Positions 53,974 to 62,983 of a stretch of 64,000 bases of DNA are shown one piece after another. Source of the DNA: G963665815 sp942492065 (GTDB lineage Bacteria > Cloacimonadota > Cloacimonadia > Cloacimonadales > JAIOQZ01). The notes under the pieces were generated by a model. That model did no database searches and was not told where the DNA came from. It saw nothing but the letters and a program-made list of their open reading frames with translations. Positions within the stretch are counted from its first letter, which is position 1. The number at the start of each line of letters is the position of its first letter. The DNA lies in the NCBI GenBank assembly GCA_942492065.1, contig CALODV010000013.1, positions 124,001 through 188,000 on the forward strand, read 5' to 3'. Both the position numbers and the translations under genes were made by a program.

Positions 53974-55644
53974 ATGACGTCTTTCTTTTCTGCATTTTTT
54001 CAATTAGCAGGAGCTCTTGGAATCTTCCTGTACGGAATGAAGGTAATGAGTGACGGTATTCAGAAAGTTGCCGGAAACCGATTACAGAAGATTCTGAATT
54101 ATATGACGAGAAACCGTTTTATAGCGGTTCTCACAGGTTTCTTTATTACAGCCCTGGTACAATCATCTTCAGCCACAACTGTTATGATTGTGAGTTTTGT
54201 TAATGCCAGTCTCCTCAATTTAACACAGGCAATCGGTGTTATTATGGGGGCGAATATCGGTACGACAGTAACAACCTGGATTGTTTCATTTATTGGTTTC
54301 AAATTCAAGATTACTGCAATTGCCGTACCTATTATCGGTGTCGGTTTACCTTTCATTATGTCAAAACACAGAAAAAGAAAAGACTGGGGAGAAGTTCTGA
54401 TTGGTTTCGGTCTTCTGTTTCTCGGACTTTCTTTCCTGAAAGCTGCAGTTCCTGATATTAAACACCATCCGGAAATTCTGGAATTCCTGAGACACTGGAC
54501 AAACTACGGATTCTTCTCATATCTGTTCTTTGTGATGGTAGGTACGGTTCTTACTGTTATTGTGCAGTCATCTTCCGCTGCCATGGCGATTACCGTAACA
54601 ATGGCTTTCAAGGGCTGGATAGACTTCCCTACCGCTGCCGCAATTGTACTTGGAGAAAACATAGGTACTACAATAACTGCCTTCCTGGCTTCAATAGGGG
54701 CAAATGTAAACGCTAAACGGGCTGCCCGAGCTCACATGCTGTTTAACATTCTGGGGGTCGTCTGGATATCGGTAATTTTCGTTCCATTCACAAAGCTTGT
54801 GCACCTGCTCGCTCCATGGGATGCCAATCTTCAGAGTAACCTGCCGTTAAATCTGTCTCTGTTCCACACATTATTTAATATTACAAACACTGTTATATTC
54901 CTTAGTTTTGTACCTCAGTTTGCTAAAATTGTTCAAAAACTGGTCAAAGAAAAGAAATCTGATGTATCTAAAGAATATAAACTTCAGTATATAAAGACTG
55001 GGGTTCAGAACACTCCACAGTTCAACCTGATAAAAGCCAAAGAAGAAATAGTAAAAATGGCAGAGGTTACAGAGGACATGTTCAACACATTCCAGAAAGT
55101 GTTTAATAATCCGGATAAAAACATGGGAAGCTATGTAGAGAAACTCCGCGATCAGGAAGATCTTACTGATCAGATGCAGATGGAAATCTCAAAGTTTCTG
55201 GTTGAATGTACAAGTGAGGACATTGGTGAAACCAGCGTTAAAAATGTGAATGCTCTTATGCGTATTGTTCATGAACTTGAAAGTGTTGCAGACTCCTGTT
55301 ACAGGTTAATGCTGTTCACGGAAAAGAAATATAATGATAAAATCAAACTGCACCCTAACTCAAGAAATGAGGTTAAAAGGATCAGTAAACTTGTTTGTGA
55401 GTTTATCAGTTTCTATCGTACTAATCTTAACAAGCATCTTCATAAAGAAGATCTCAACCTTGCCTACCAGCTTGAAGAGCAGATTGATAACCTTAGAGAC
55501 ACTCTCAAAAGAGAATCCAGACACAGGATTCAAGATGGTGCAAACGTTAAGTCTGAACTTCTCTATATTGATATGATCAGACACTTTGAGCATATCGGTG
55601 ATAACTCACTTAATATTGCCGAAGCACTAAGAGAAATATATTAG
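53974..55644 (+). CDS. Na+/phosphate cotransporter family protein with PhoU-like tail
   Basis: 556 residues. The membrane part (about 1-320, some eight to nine segments) has the inverted repeat of the family, each with QSSSA (ALVQSSSATTV near 62 and IVQSSSAAMAI near 198) and GANIGTT / GENIGTT. A helical, PhoU-like cytoplasmic region covers about 340-556. Members (NptA/YjbB) move phosphate with sodium, in or out. The Pho-box-like repeats upstream suggest phosphate control. Ended by a terminator. Confidence 0.93.
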   Translation: MTSFFSAFFQLAGALGIFLYGMKVMSDGIQKVAGNRLQKILNYMTRNRFIAVLTGFFITALVQSSSATTVMIVSFVNASLLNLTQAIGVIMGANIGTTVTTWIVSFIGFKFKITAIAVPIIGVGLPFIMSKHRKRKDWGEVLIGFGLLFLGLSFLKAAVPDIKHHPEILEFLRHWTNYGFFSYLFFVMVGTVLTVIVQSSSAAMAITVTMAFKGWIDFPTAAAIVLGENIGTTITAFLASIGANVNAKRAARAHMLFNILGVVWISVIFVPFTKLVHLLAPWDANLQSNLPLNLSLFHTLFNITNTVIFLSFVPQFAKIVQKLVKEKKSDVSKEYKLQYIKTGVQNTPQFNLIKAKEEIVKMAEVTEDMFNTFQKVFNNPDKNMGSYVEKLRDQEDLTDQMQMEISKFLVECTSEDIGETSVKNVNALMRIVHELESVADSCYRLMLFTEKKYNDKIKLHPNSRNEVKRISKLVCEFISFYRTNLNKHLHKEDLNLAYQLEEQIDNLRDTLKRESRHRIQDGANVKSELLYIDMIRHFEHIGDNSLNIAEALREIY

Positions 55645-55667
55645 AATTAAACCGCTTACAATATACA

Positions 55668-55694
55668 AAGGCTGCACTATCTGCAGCCTTTTTC
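55668..55694 (+). terminator. Rho-independent terminator of the cotransporter gene
   Basis: Nine-base stem AAGGCTGCA / TGCAGCCTT, five-base loop and T run. Confidence 0.92.
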
Positions 55695-55737
55695 ATTATC
55701 TCAGTAAATCTTTCCATAACTGGACAGTCTCATATCA

Positions 55738-55766
55738 ACAAAAACAGCCTGCATTTTGTGCAGGCT
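55738..55766 (-). terminator. Rho-independent terminator of the HDOD gene
   Basis: Minus-strand stem AGCCTGCA / TGCAGGCT, loop CAAAA, tail GTTTTTGTT. Confidence 0.85.
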
Positions 55767-55791
55767 TTGTCTTTTAAAACTTATTGTGTAA

Positions 55792-56655
55792 TTAAAGAAT
55801 ATTAAGGAATACTTTAGCTTTATCAACCTCTTCATCCAAACCGGCCAGAATTTCCGGTAAATCATCAACATTCAGTTTAAGCATATCAGCTATACGCGGA
55901 TCGATTTTGCTGGATCCGTAATCACCGCTTACGCCGATTTCATGCTGATTTGCAATACAGTTCGCCGCGTGGATAATAGCGACATCAATCAGGTATTTCT
56001 CTGCAATATAGTCAACGTTATGGTGATAATGTATTGCTGATTCTATGAATCCGGAAAGCTTCCAGTGTCTTGAAAGAGCAAAACCAATGAATGCATGGTT
56101 TTTGCCGAAGAATATCTCTTCCTGCTTATACAGTTTTGCTTTTTTTCTTTCAGAGGCATTTATTGCATATTTGTATTGATCAGGTTTATAGAATATCATC
56201 ACGATTTTACCAAAATCGTGCAGCAGTCCGGAAATGAAATACTCCTCAGGATCAGTTGGAGAAATCTTCAGTTCTTTGGCAAGAATCCTTGAAATCACAG
56301 CTGTACCCAGAGAATGAATTAGAAATGTATTGAGGTTGAATTTTCCCACAGACTGTATTCTGGGGAGTGAGCCGATAGTAGCAATACTAATAAGCAGATT
56401 ACGTGTTTTTCTAATTCCAAGCAGGGAAATAGCATGATTAATGGATGTAACCCTGTTCCTCAGACCAAAATGAGCTGAGTTCACAAGACTAAGTATCTTA
56501 ACTGTGATGATAGGGTCAAATTTTGCTACATTTTCGATTTGTTCATATGTGATATCCGGACGGTCCATCATCTGCAAAATCTTTGTTACAGATGCAGGAA
56601 AGGTCGGCATTTTATCTAATAATTTTCTTAATAACTCATAGGAGAAATTCGTCAT
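55792..56655 (-). CDS. HDOD domain protein
   Basis: 287 residues; HDOD domain about 10-210 with LDKMPTFPASVTKILQMM, IENVAKFDPIITVKILSLVNSAHFGLRN, AISLLGIRKTRNLLIS and ISGLLHDFGKIVM. AIHYHHN in the last third is also typical. No partner domain. It lies 64 bases downstream of the secretin gene on the same strand and could be part of the pilus transcript, acting in motility signalling (inference); it is distinct from the HDOD protein of the dynamin operon. Confidence 0.9.
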   Translation of the reverse strand: MTNFSYELLRKLLDKMPTFPASVTKILQMMDRPDITYEQIENVAKFDPIITVKILSLVNSAHFGLRNRVTSINHAISLLGIRKTRNLLISIATIGSLPRIQSVGKFNLNTFLIHSLGTAVISRILAKELKISPTDPEEYFISGLLHDFGKIVMIFYKPDQYKYAINASERKKAKLYKQEEIFFGKNHAFIGFALSRHWKLSGFIESAIHYHHNVDYIAEKYLIDVAIIHAANCIANQHEIGVSGDYGSSKIDPRIADMLKLNVDDLPEILAGLDEEVDKAKVFLNIL

Positions 56656-56719
56656 AACTGTCTCAATCTGTTTTTACAAACAATCTAATTCTAAATTACA
56701 TTTAACACAACAGAAAAGA

Positions 56720-57877
56720 TTATTCAACCTCGAATAATTCTTCGGCCTCATTGAATCCTTTTCTAACTTCATCGACTTGTTTCTTCTTAGAAATCTTTTC
56801 TTTGAGTCTATCATCAAGACTTGGTACGATTTCTGCACTGAGAATAATAATCATCTCTGTAGTATCTTTTTTCTCTTTGGAATATCCTGTAAGATATTTT
56901 AAACCGAAGACCCACCAAGGTAGATCCTTAAGGAATGGAATACCAGCTCTCTCATAACTGACATCCGTATCATACAGTCCACCTATTACAGTCTGTTCTT
57001 TATCAAACAACAGAACTTCAGTTGTGGATTGAGATTTCTGAATGATAGTACTTACATCACCAGGTATAGCGGAACTTTTCTCTACCTTTGTTTTAAGGTG
57101 AATCGCAGAAACTCCGTCCTCGTGGATAACAGTAGGCTCAACATTCATAATAACACCGGTAGAGAAGAATTTATCGATAGTATTACCGGCATCATCGGTA
57201 GACTTAATGGAAAAGTCTTCCCCGACCTGAATATAACCGATCTTACCTGAAAGAACCGATACAGAAGGTCTTGCAAGAACTGTACCTTTCTGGTTTGATT
57301 CCATTGCCTCAAGCAATGCTTCCACATCAAGTGTTGTCTGATTAAAAAGAGTAGCACTGGAACTTACTCTGGCACTGAGGATTTCATCAGCTACATCTCC
57401 GGGAGTAATAGCTCCATCAACTTTTACAGTACCGCCGGAAAGTGAACTCCAGTTGATTCCAATACTCCTGAGAAATGACTTATCTGCCTTGAAGAATATT
57501 GCATTGATTTTAACCTGTTCATCAGAAGTCGATACTTTTTTATCTTCTTCCGCTTCCTCTTCTACAACTTTATCTTTAAGGATTATTGCACCAGGTTTCT
57601 CTTCAATATCCAGATCGTAAACAGCAGCAATAATAATTATAGCCTGCTTCCAGTTTACCTGATTAAGAGAAATATTCACCGGAGTACTGACAGAACTGAG
57701 ATTCACGACTTTTTTGCCTTCTGTTCTCAGTGCAACTTCTTCCAGCATCATCATCAAATCAGTAAACTTTGTCCCTTTAGTAAAGGTTATCTTCTGATCC
57801 ACATCACCATAGTAACTTATGGAAAAAAGCGGCATCAGAAAGCTGAAAACAATAATAGTAAATAATAATCTTCTCAT
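56720..57877 (-). CDS. pilQ: Type IV pilus secretin (PilQ-like), short
   Basis: 385 residues with a signal peptide (1-18). An STN/N0-like domain (about 30-105, SLNQVNWKQAIIIIAAVYDL, then AIILKD) leads by an acidic linker into the secretin domain (about 150-355): ARPSVSVLSGKIGYIQVGE, then VEPTVI, and the signature segment TEVLLFDKEQTVIGGLYD with AGIPFLKDLPWWVFGLKYL. Secretins form the outer-membrane pore for pili. It lacks AMIN and N1 repeats, so it is much shorter than proteobacterial PilQ. The PilO/PilP-like gene ends one base before. Confidence 0.88.
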   Translation of the reverse strand: MRRLLFTIIVFSFLMPLFSISYYGDVDQKITFTKGTKFTDLMMMLEEVALRTEGKKVVNLSSVSTPVNISLNQVNWKQAIIIIAAVYDLDIEEKPGAIILKDKVVEEEAEEDKKVSTSDEQVKINAIFFKADKSFLRSIGINWSSLSGGTVKVDGAITPGDVADEILSARVSSSATLFNQTTLDVEALLEAMESNQKGTVLARPSVSVLSGKIGYIQVGEDFSIKSTDDAGNTIDKFFSTGVIMNVEPTVIHEDGVSAIHLKTKVEKSSAIPGDVSTIIQKSQSTTEVLLFDKEQTVIGGLYDTDVSYERAGIPFLKDLPWWVFGLKYLTGYSKEKKDTTEMIIILSAEIVPSLDDRLKEKISKKKQVDEVRKGFNEAEELFEVE

Positions 57878-57878
57878 T

Positions 57879-58748
57879 CTATTCCTCTTGTGTTAAATAT
57901 AATACTTTTTCTTCAATAATTCCGATTTTGTTGACAAAGAATACAGCATACTGGTGATTCCAGTTTATCCTTCCCAGTGAGCCATAAGCTACTTTATCTC
58001 CAATAGACAACATATGAACTTCACCAAGATGATCTTTTAAGAAAGCCTTTTCAACTGTCAGCCCGACAAGGGTTGCTTTTTCTATATCCAGATGCAGTCC
58101 GTTTTCATCGCTGTAAACAGGTTCATGCAATCTTGGTTTAAACAGTGAGTTATCCACATCAGAATAAATCAGTTTATTCAGAGTGATTTCATCTCTTGGT
58201 ATTCCGGTATTGTTTGAGTATGACTGCAGTACCATATTGAATGCTACAGTATCTGAAACTGAACCGGAAGTCTGGGCCACAAAAAACTGGTCTACTGTAT
58301 AAAGCGGACTCTGTTTCTCAATGTTAAATATAAACGCGTAAAGAGATTTCAATCTACCTATACCGTTTATATTATAAAGATTAGTAACAAGATCACCTTT
58401 TGTAACTGTCTGCTGATGTATAAAATCGAAACTCATATCATCGCAGTATTTTTTGCTGAGTCCTATTAAATAATTGTATGTATCAGTAGGCTGATCATTT
58501 CTAAGTATAAGTTTTTTATTTTCACGAGCTTTTTTTCTCATGTTTTCAAGACTTACAACCAGGTTTTCGGAATTATCTATATCAGGATTTGCGTGTTTAA
58601 GTTGAGTGAGAACTTTTTTATTCTCTGCAAGTTTCTTTTTTTCCTGTTCCAGCTCGTTTCTGAATTTACTTGTGTAAAAAAAGAATCCGAGTGACACAAT
58701 AAGCAGAAAAATAAACATAACTAATGTATTTCGCAATGTGTATGTCAT
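57879..58748 (-). CDS. Type IV pilus alignment protein (PilO-like with PilP-like tail)
   Basis: 289 residues. One N-terminal transmembrane segment (about 9-26), a coiled coil (27-85), a ferredoxin-like PilO-type domain (about 90-190, TYNYLIGLSKKYCDD and LYAFIFNIEKQSPLY), and a C-terminal beta-rich region (about 215-289, with DIEKATLVGL, LSIGDKVAYG and KIGIIEEKVL) that resembles PilP's HR domain. A PilO-PilP merger would link the inner-membrane platform to the secretin next door. Assignment is by position and layout. Confidence 0.7.
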   Translation of the reverse strand: MTYTLRNTLVMFIFLLIVSLGFFFYTSKFRNELEQEKKKLAENKKVLTQLKHANPDIDNSENLVVSLENMRKKARENKKLILRNDQPTDTYNYLIGLSKKYCDDMSFDFIHQQTVTKGDLVTNLYNINGIGRLKSLYAFIFNIEKQSPLYTVDQFFVAQTSGSVSDTVAFNMVLQSYSNNTGIPRDEITLNKLIYSDVDNSLFKPRLHEPVYSDENGLHLDIEKATLVGLTVEKAFLKDHLGEVHMLSIGDKVAYGSLGRINWNHQYAVFFVNKIGIIEEKVLYLTQEE

Positions 58749-58749
58749 A

Positions 58750-60492
58750 TTAATACCCTATCTCATACAGTTTTCGTTTGGCAATTTTAACAACATTTCT
58801 CTCGAGATTTTCATTAACAATTCTATAGTAGTAGTCTTTAGCTCTGGCAATATCTTTTCGTTTCCTGTAAGTATTACCAAGCATAATCAGAGCATCACCG
58901 TATTTGTTGCCTTTTATCTTTAAAATATCATTGAATATTGCTTCGGCTGAATCATACTCCCCAATGTTATAATAGCATTCTCCAGTAAAATACTTTGCGT
59001 TGTATGCCAGAGTATGCTCTGGATATTTTTCTCTGAAATCCTTGAACAAAGGAAGTGCTTCCATCACCTTTCCATCAAAGTAAGTAGCGACTGCATTGTT
59101 ATATGCTTTGATAATAACTGAGTCCTGTTTAACATCTATCTTATTGAGATCAAATTTATCTATCTTCGTCTCTGTATTACTTTTCTTCTCAATATTGCTT
59201 TTAAGCGGTTCATTGAGTGCGTAAGATGACTTTTCCTGCAGTTTGTTTTCTTCCTGATTCGCAAAAGAATAAATCTTAGGTAAAGTTTCCGGATAAAGAA
59301 AATTAAATTGGATTTTGAATGTCCAGACCTGTACATTCTCAATTTTAATCTCAGAAACTGAGGTTACCATACCGGCAGGGAACAGCTCAGCAAACTCAAC
59401 GATATTCTCTCTATCTGTTGTAAAACCGTTAATACCAAATCCTGCCTGATTGCTCTCAATTTGTGTTAGCCAGCTAAGACTCTTCTCTGTGAAAGTCTGG
59501 TTGATTTTATGAATTATATAGTGCCATTGATTTTTATTTTGAACCAAATCTGTAACTCTTGAAATATTTTCTTCTATTTGGATGAGTTCTTTTCTGATGT
59601 CTTCAATTTTAAACATCATAGATTCCGACTGTTTGAGAGTAGCTTCAATCTTCGCATTCTCACTCTTGACATGTTTGATGTTGTTTAATGTATTTGCATA
59701 TACATAAGTTCCATAAAGTGAAATGGCGAATATCCCTACCAACATAATCAAACCGTGCCAGGAAAGTTTGAATGGTTTCTGGCTTTCAATGATTGATGAA
59801 GGTATAAGATTTGTTCCGGGAATCTCCACCCGTTTCGGGAATAATGCTTTAAATGCAAGTGATATTGGTATAGCATAACTTGCCATCTGGTCTACGGAGA
59901 ACAGGTTATCGCCATTATAAAACCCTTCAATCTGCACAGCATCAAAACGACTGATGTGAGAAGTTTCAGGGAACATCTTTCCGAAGAACTCCAAGTCTTC
60001 ATCATCTGCAAAATCTCCACAGAAATACACATTCTCAATAATATCGTATTCTGTAGCATCCTGTTCAAGCATTACTTTGGAGAAAATTGCACGACGTCTG
60101 TTTTCGTGACTTGTTCCTGTAATAATTATTGGGAATTTTTTAACAAACTTCCCGCCTTTGAGAACAATACCAACCTTATATTCAAATCCTACATACAGAA
60201 TAAGAGAATACTTATCTTCTATACTTGGATGATTTAAATTAAACAAATTTATAAGTGAAACTTCATTTGTATCTATATGATTGTAAAAAAACTTTTTCTT
60301 AGTTAACGAGTAGTTAATATCCTTTATTGCATCAAGTAATTCAAGTCGTCCTCTGTGTGTAAATACAATAACTTCATCATCAACACCAGTGAAATGATCC
60401 AGAGTAACATTGGCATTTTGAATTTCATGTTTTTTAAGAAGAATCTTTCTCAGCTTTTTGTTCGTTGTCTTCTTTTTTAGAGTCCATTGCAC
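58750..60492 (-). CDS. PilM (C-terminal part)-PilN fusion with TPR tail
   Basis: 580 residues. Residues 1-225 look like the second half of an actin-like PilM (SLILYVGFEYKVGIVLKGG, NVYFCGDFAD, ASYAIPISLAFKALFP). Then comes PilN: a transmembrane segment near 248-268, coiled coil, and ferredoxin-like domain (about 300-400). A TPR tail (about 455-580: HTLAYNAKYFTGECYYNIGEYD-type repeats) is unusual for PilN. The first ATG lies inside the preceding PilM frame, 59 bases before its stop, without a good ribosome binding site; the frames differ by one base. So PilM and this ORF may make one protein by frameshift. Confidence 0.75.
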   Translation of the reverse strand: MQWTLKKKTTNKKLRKILLKKHEIQNANVTLDHFTGVDDEVIVFTHRGRLELLDAIKDINYSLTKKKFFYNHIDTNEVSLINLFNLNHPSIEDKYSLILYVGFEYKVGIVLKGGKFVKKFPIIITGTSHENRRRAIFSKVMLEQDATEYDIIENVYFCGDFADDEDLEFFGKMFPETSHISRFDAVQIEGFYNGDNLFSVDQMASYAIPISLAFKALFPKRVEIPGTNLIPSSIIESQKPFKLSWHGLIMLVGIFAISLYGTYVYANTLNNIKHVKSENAKIEATLKQSESMMFKIEDIRKELIQIEENISRVTDLVQNKNQWHYIIHKINQTFTEKSLSWLTQIESNQAGFGINGFTTDRENIVEFAELFPAGMVTSVSEIKIENVQVWTFKIQFNFLYPETLPKIYSFANQEENKLQEKSSYALNEPLKSNIEKKSNTETKIDKFDLNKIDVKQDSVIIKAYNNAVATYFDGKVMEALPLFKDFREKYPEHTLAYNAKYFTGECYYNIGEYDSAEAIFNDILKIKGNKYGDALIMLGNTYRKRKDIARAKDYYYRIVNENLERNVVKIAKRKLYEIGY

Positions 60493-60868
60493 CGATGTTC
60501 TGATAAGTTATCCTGTCATCAATTGAGTTCATGGCAATTCTGCCATTAGAAATATCGAACTCATACAGGAGATTACGAAGTTCAACTTTACCGCTCAGTT
60601 TAGCTTCGGAGCTTATATTCTCCATCATCTTATCAGTATCGATATTGCTCATGTTTTCGAGCTGAGATTCAAGGTTCACATTCTCAGTACTTGGTTCAGT
60701 CCCCTTCCTTTTCTCTTCATTATCCTGAAGAAACAATGGAAACGACAGCTCTTTTTCTTCAAGATTTTCTATCCTGAACTCATCTCCCGTTGCTACTATA
60801 TGAGCAAGCTTAATGTTCAAGCCGTCTATGAAGACTCCATATGCGTTTCGTTCTCTTCTGTTACTCAT
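60434..60868 (-). CDS. pilM: PilM N-terminal part
   Basis: 144 residues. YGVFIDGLNIKLAHIVATGD near the start matches the first actin-like strand-turn-strand of PilM (normally GIDIGSSSIK-like). An acidic linker (about 45-95) and SGKVELRNLLYEFDIS follow; the last 20 residues are Lys/Glu/Asp-rich and may be out-of-frame sequence. PilM alone should be about 350 residues and the missing part is in the overlapping frame at 58750-60492. GTTACTCATG-side context gives the start at 60868, 8 bases after the PilT stop. Confidence 0.65.
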   Translation of the reverse strand: MSNRRERNAYGVFIDGLNIKLAHIVATGDEFRIENLEEKELSFPLFLQDNEEKRKGTEPSTENVNLESQLENMSNIDTDKMMENISSEAKLSGKVELRNLLYEFDISNGRIAMNSIDDRITYQNIGAMDSKKEDNEQKAEKDSS

Positions 60869-60876
60869 GTTAATTC

Positions 60877-62088
60877 CTAATAAGTTAATAGTTGAGACAT
60901 TCTTTTCTTATTATTAGCATATCCCATCGCTGTTTTGGATGAAATTTTATTCATCCTTACCAGAAGATGAAGATCCTGTTCAAGAGTATACATACCCTTG
61001 TTTTTACCTTCGGTAATCATCTGGTAAATCTCACCGATGTTATTGTTTCTTATTGCCGCTTTAACCGAATCATCTACGGAAAGAATTTCTTTCGTCATAA
61101 TCAGGCGTCCTTTACGGTCCGGTATAAGTTTTTGTGAAACAATCACCGACAGGATATCTGCAAGACGATACCTTATACGATCCTGTTCACTTGGAGGAAA
61201 TTCCCCAATAATTCTATGAACACTCTCAATGGCGCTACTGGTATGAAGTGTCGTAAATACTTTGTGACCACTATCTGTCACTTCCATTACCGTAGCTATC
61301 GTGTGCTTGTCGCGCATCTCACCAACAACAATAATATCCGGATCCTGTCTCAAAGCTTGAACAGTTCCCTGATCAAAACTCAATACGTCTTCACCTACTT
61401 CACGGTGTCGCACCAGACATTTTTGCGATTGATGAATAAATTCTATTGGCTTACCGATAACAAGAATATGTGCATGACTCTTCATGTTGTTCATATTGAT
61501 AATCGTATCAAGAGTACTGCTCTTACCGGAACCAGTTATACCAGTGACAAGTATTAATCCTGATTTTTCATTTGTCAAATCAAATCGTTCAAGAATTTGA
61601 GAAGGAAAGTCTAACTCTTCCAAAGTAAACAGTCGTGAATTAATTCTACGGAAGTTTGCAGCCAGTGAATTCATCTCATAATAGATACTTCCTCTGAACC
61701 TTTGAGCCCGTTCTCCTTCTAGCAATTCCAGACTTAGAGAAAAATCAATATTCATGTTCAGAAACATCATTTCCTTCTGATCCATCGACAGTACGCTCAA
61801 CAGCATTACAGCTATTTCATCCTGATTTATATTATTGATTTCTTCGTAAGACATCTTTTCTCCGTTTACACGGAACCAAATTTTATCATTACAACCAACA
61901 CCACCACAATCGAGATCAGATGCTTTTATTTTTACCATAAATCTGAACAATTCTTTAAACTTTGAAAAAGCTTCACTACTATTTTCCGGATGTTCATCAA
62001 GGTACTGTGCTATGTATCTGAACCTATTAGTTCCTGTAGCCATTTCCGGAATATTGCTCAGTAAGTCACGGGTAAATCTGAAAATCAA
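60877..62088 (-). CDS. pilT: PilT-like type IV pilus retraction ATPase
   Basis: 403 residues. Walker A GITGSGKSST near 186, Walker B IIVVGEMRD near 255, His box SGHKVFTTLHTSSA near 270, and FPPSEQDRIRYRLADIL. This order is that of PilT, which depolymerises pili for twitching. The Asp box, normally EDPIE, here reads GKPIEF near 213. The first 100 residues, with CGGVGCNDKIWFR, are divergent. Part of the operon before pilM. Confidence 0.88.
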   Translation of the reverse strand: MIFRFTRDLLSNIPEMATGTNRFRYIAQYLDEHPENSSEAFSKFKELFRFMVKIKASDLDCGGVGCNDKIWFRVNGEKMSYEEINNINQDEIAVMLLSVLSMDQKEMMFLNMNIDFSLSLELLEGERAQRFRGSIYYEMNSLAANFRRINSRLFTLEELDFPSQILERFDLTNEKSGLILVTGITGSGKSSTLDTIINMNNMKSHAHILVIGKPIEFIHQSQKCLVRHREVGEDVLSFDQGTVQALRQDPDIIVVGEMRDKHTIATVMEVTDSGHKVFTTLHTSSAIESVHRIIGEFPPSEQDRIRYRLADILSVIVSQKLIPDRKGRLIMTKEILSVDDSVKAAIRNNNIGEIYQMITEGKNKGMYTLEQDLHLLVRMNKISSKTAMGYANNKKRMSQLLTY

Positions 62089-62098
62089 ACTCTCCTCC

Positions 62099-62956
62099 TT
62101 ACAAGAAATCTATTTCTGTCTGAAGATTTGTAATCCTTTGAATTGATTTCTGCCACCTGAAATACAGGCAGTTGGATATATTAATCATGAATTTCTTGAG
62201 ATACTTCTCTTCCCTGTATTGAAAGTACTTTAAAAGCCTGTTACGCTCAATAATTTTAGCTCTGACATTAGTTTCAGCTTTCAATTGGATGGGGAACGAT
62301 CTCTTAACCAGGATATTCTCTTCCCCCCATGTATCCCATTTACCAAGATAATCTATGAGTATGTTCTTATACCAGACAGATATTGTACCGGCATCAAACA
62401 GGAAAATGGATCTTGTAGAGTCTTCACCGGAGTATATAATATCACCCGAAAGGTACTTTTTGAACTTACAAATCTTCTCCAAGTGCATGATCTCTTCAGC
62501 AGGAAACCCAAGGAATGTAAGGTATTCACTATGATTATTAGTCCTTTCTGTGTGTTCGTGCATTGACTTCTTTATCTGACTGAACAGGGTCTCACCATAT
62601 TCCAGCCCCTTATCAATCATTTCGAGAAGTTCGCTGGCTTTAAAAGGCTTGGCAAGATACTGGAACGCTCCGTAATGAACTGCATTTACAGCACTTTTTA
62701 TACTGGAATTACCTGTAACTATAATAACTACAGCTAATGGCTGAATTTCCTTAATCTTTCTTGTCAGCTCATAACCACTCATTTTGGGCATATTAATATC
62801 AACAAGAAACAGGTCGAACCTTTCTTCATTCATCTGTTCGAGAGCTTCAAAACCATTCCTGGCTACACTTACCGTGTAATCATGATCTTCTAAGATTTCC
62901 TGACAGACATCAATGAAAGACTGATCATCATCAACTATCATTATGTGTCGGCTCAT
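62099..62956 (-). CDS. Response regulator with cyclic-nucleotide-binding-like domain
   Basis: 285 residues. Receiver (1-120): MIVDDDQSF acidic pocket, phospho-Asp in FLVDINMPKMSG, Thr of VTGN and Lys of AKPF, all intact. After a linker, a beta-barrel of cNMP-binding kind spans about 150-260 (KYLSGDIIYSGEDSTRSIFLFDAGTISV, split here over the domain, and WGEENILVKRS). The phosphate-binding cassette lacks the usual Arg after the GE segment, so ligand binding is doubtful. No DNA-binding domain. It lies 10 bases before pilT and probably controls pilus activity by protein contact (inference). Confidence 0.85.
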   Translation of the reverse strand: MSRHIMIVDDDQSFIDVCQEILEDHDYTVSVARNGFEALEQMNEERFDLFLVDINMPKMSGYELTRKIKEIQPLAVVIIVTGNSSIKSAVNAVHYGAFQYLAKPFKASELLEMIDKGLEYGETLFSQIKKSMHEHTERTNNHSEYLTFLGFPAEEIMHLEKICKFKKYLSGDIIYSGEDSTRSIFLFDAGTISVWYKNILIDYLGKWDTWGEENILVKRSFPIQLKAETNVRAKIIERNRLLKYFQYREEKYLKKFMINISNCLYFRWQKSIQRITNLQTEIDFL

Positions 62957-62983
62957 AAACTTTCCTTTCCTTCTATATTAAAC

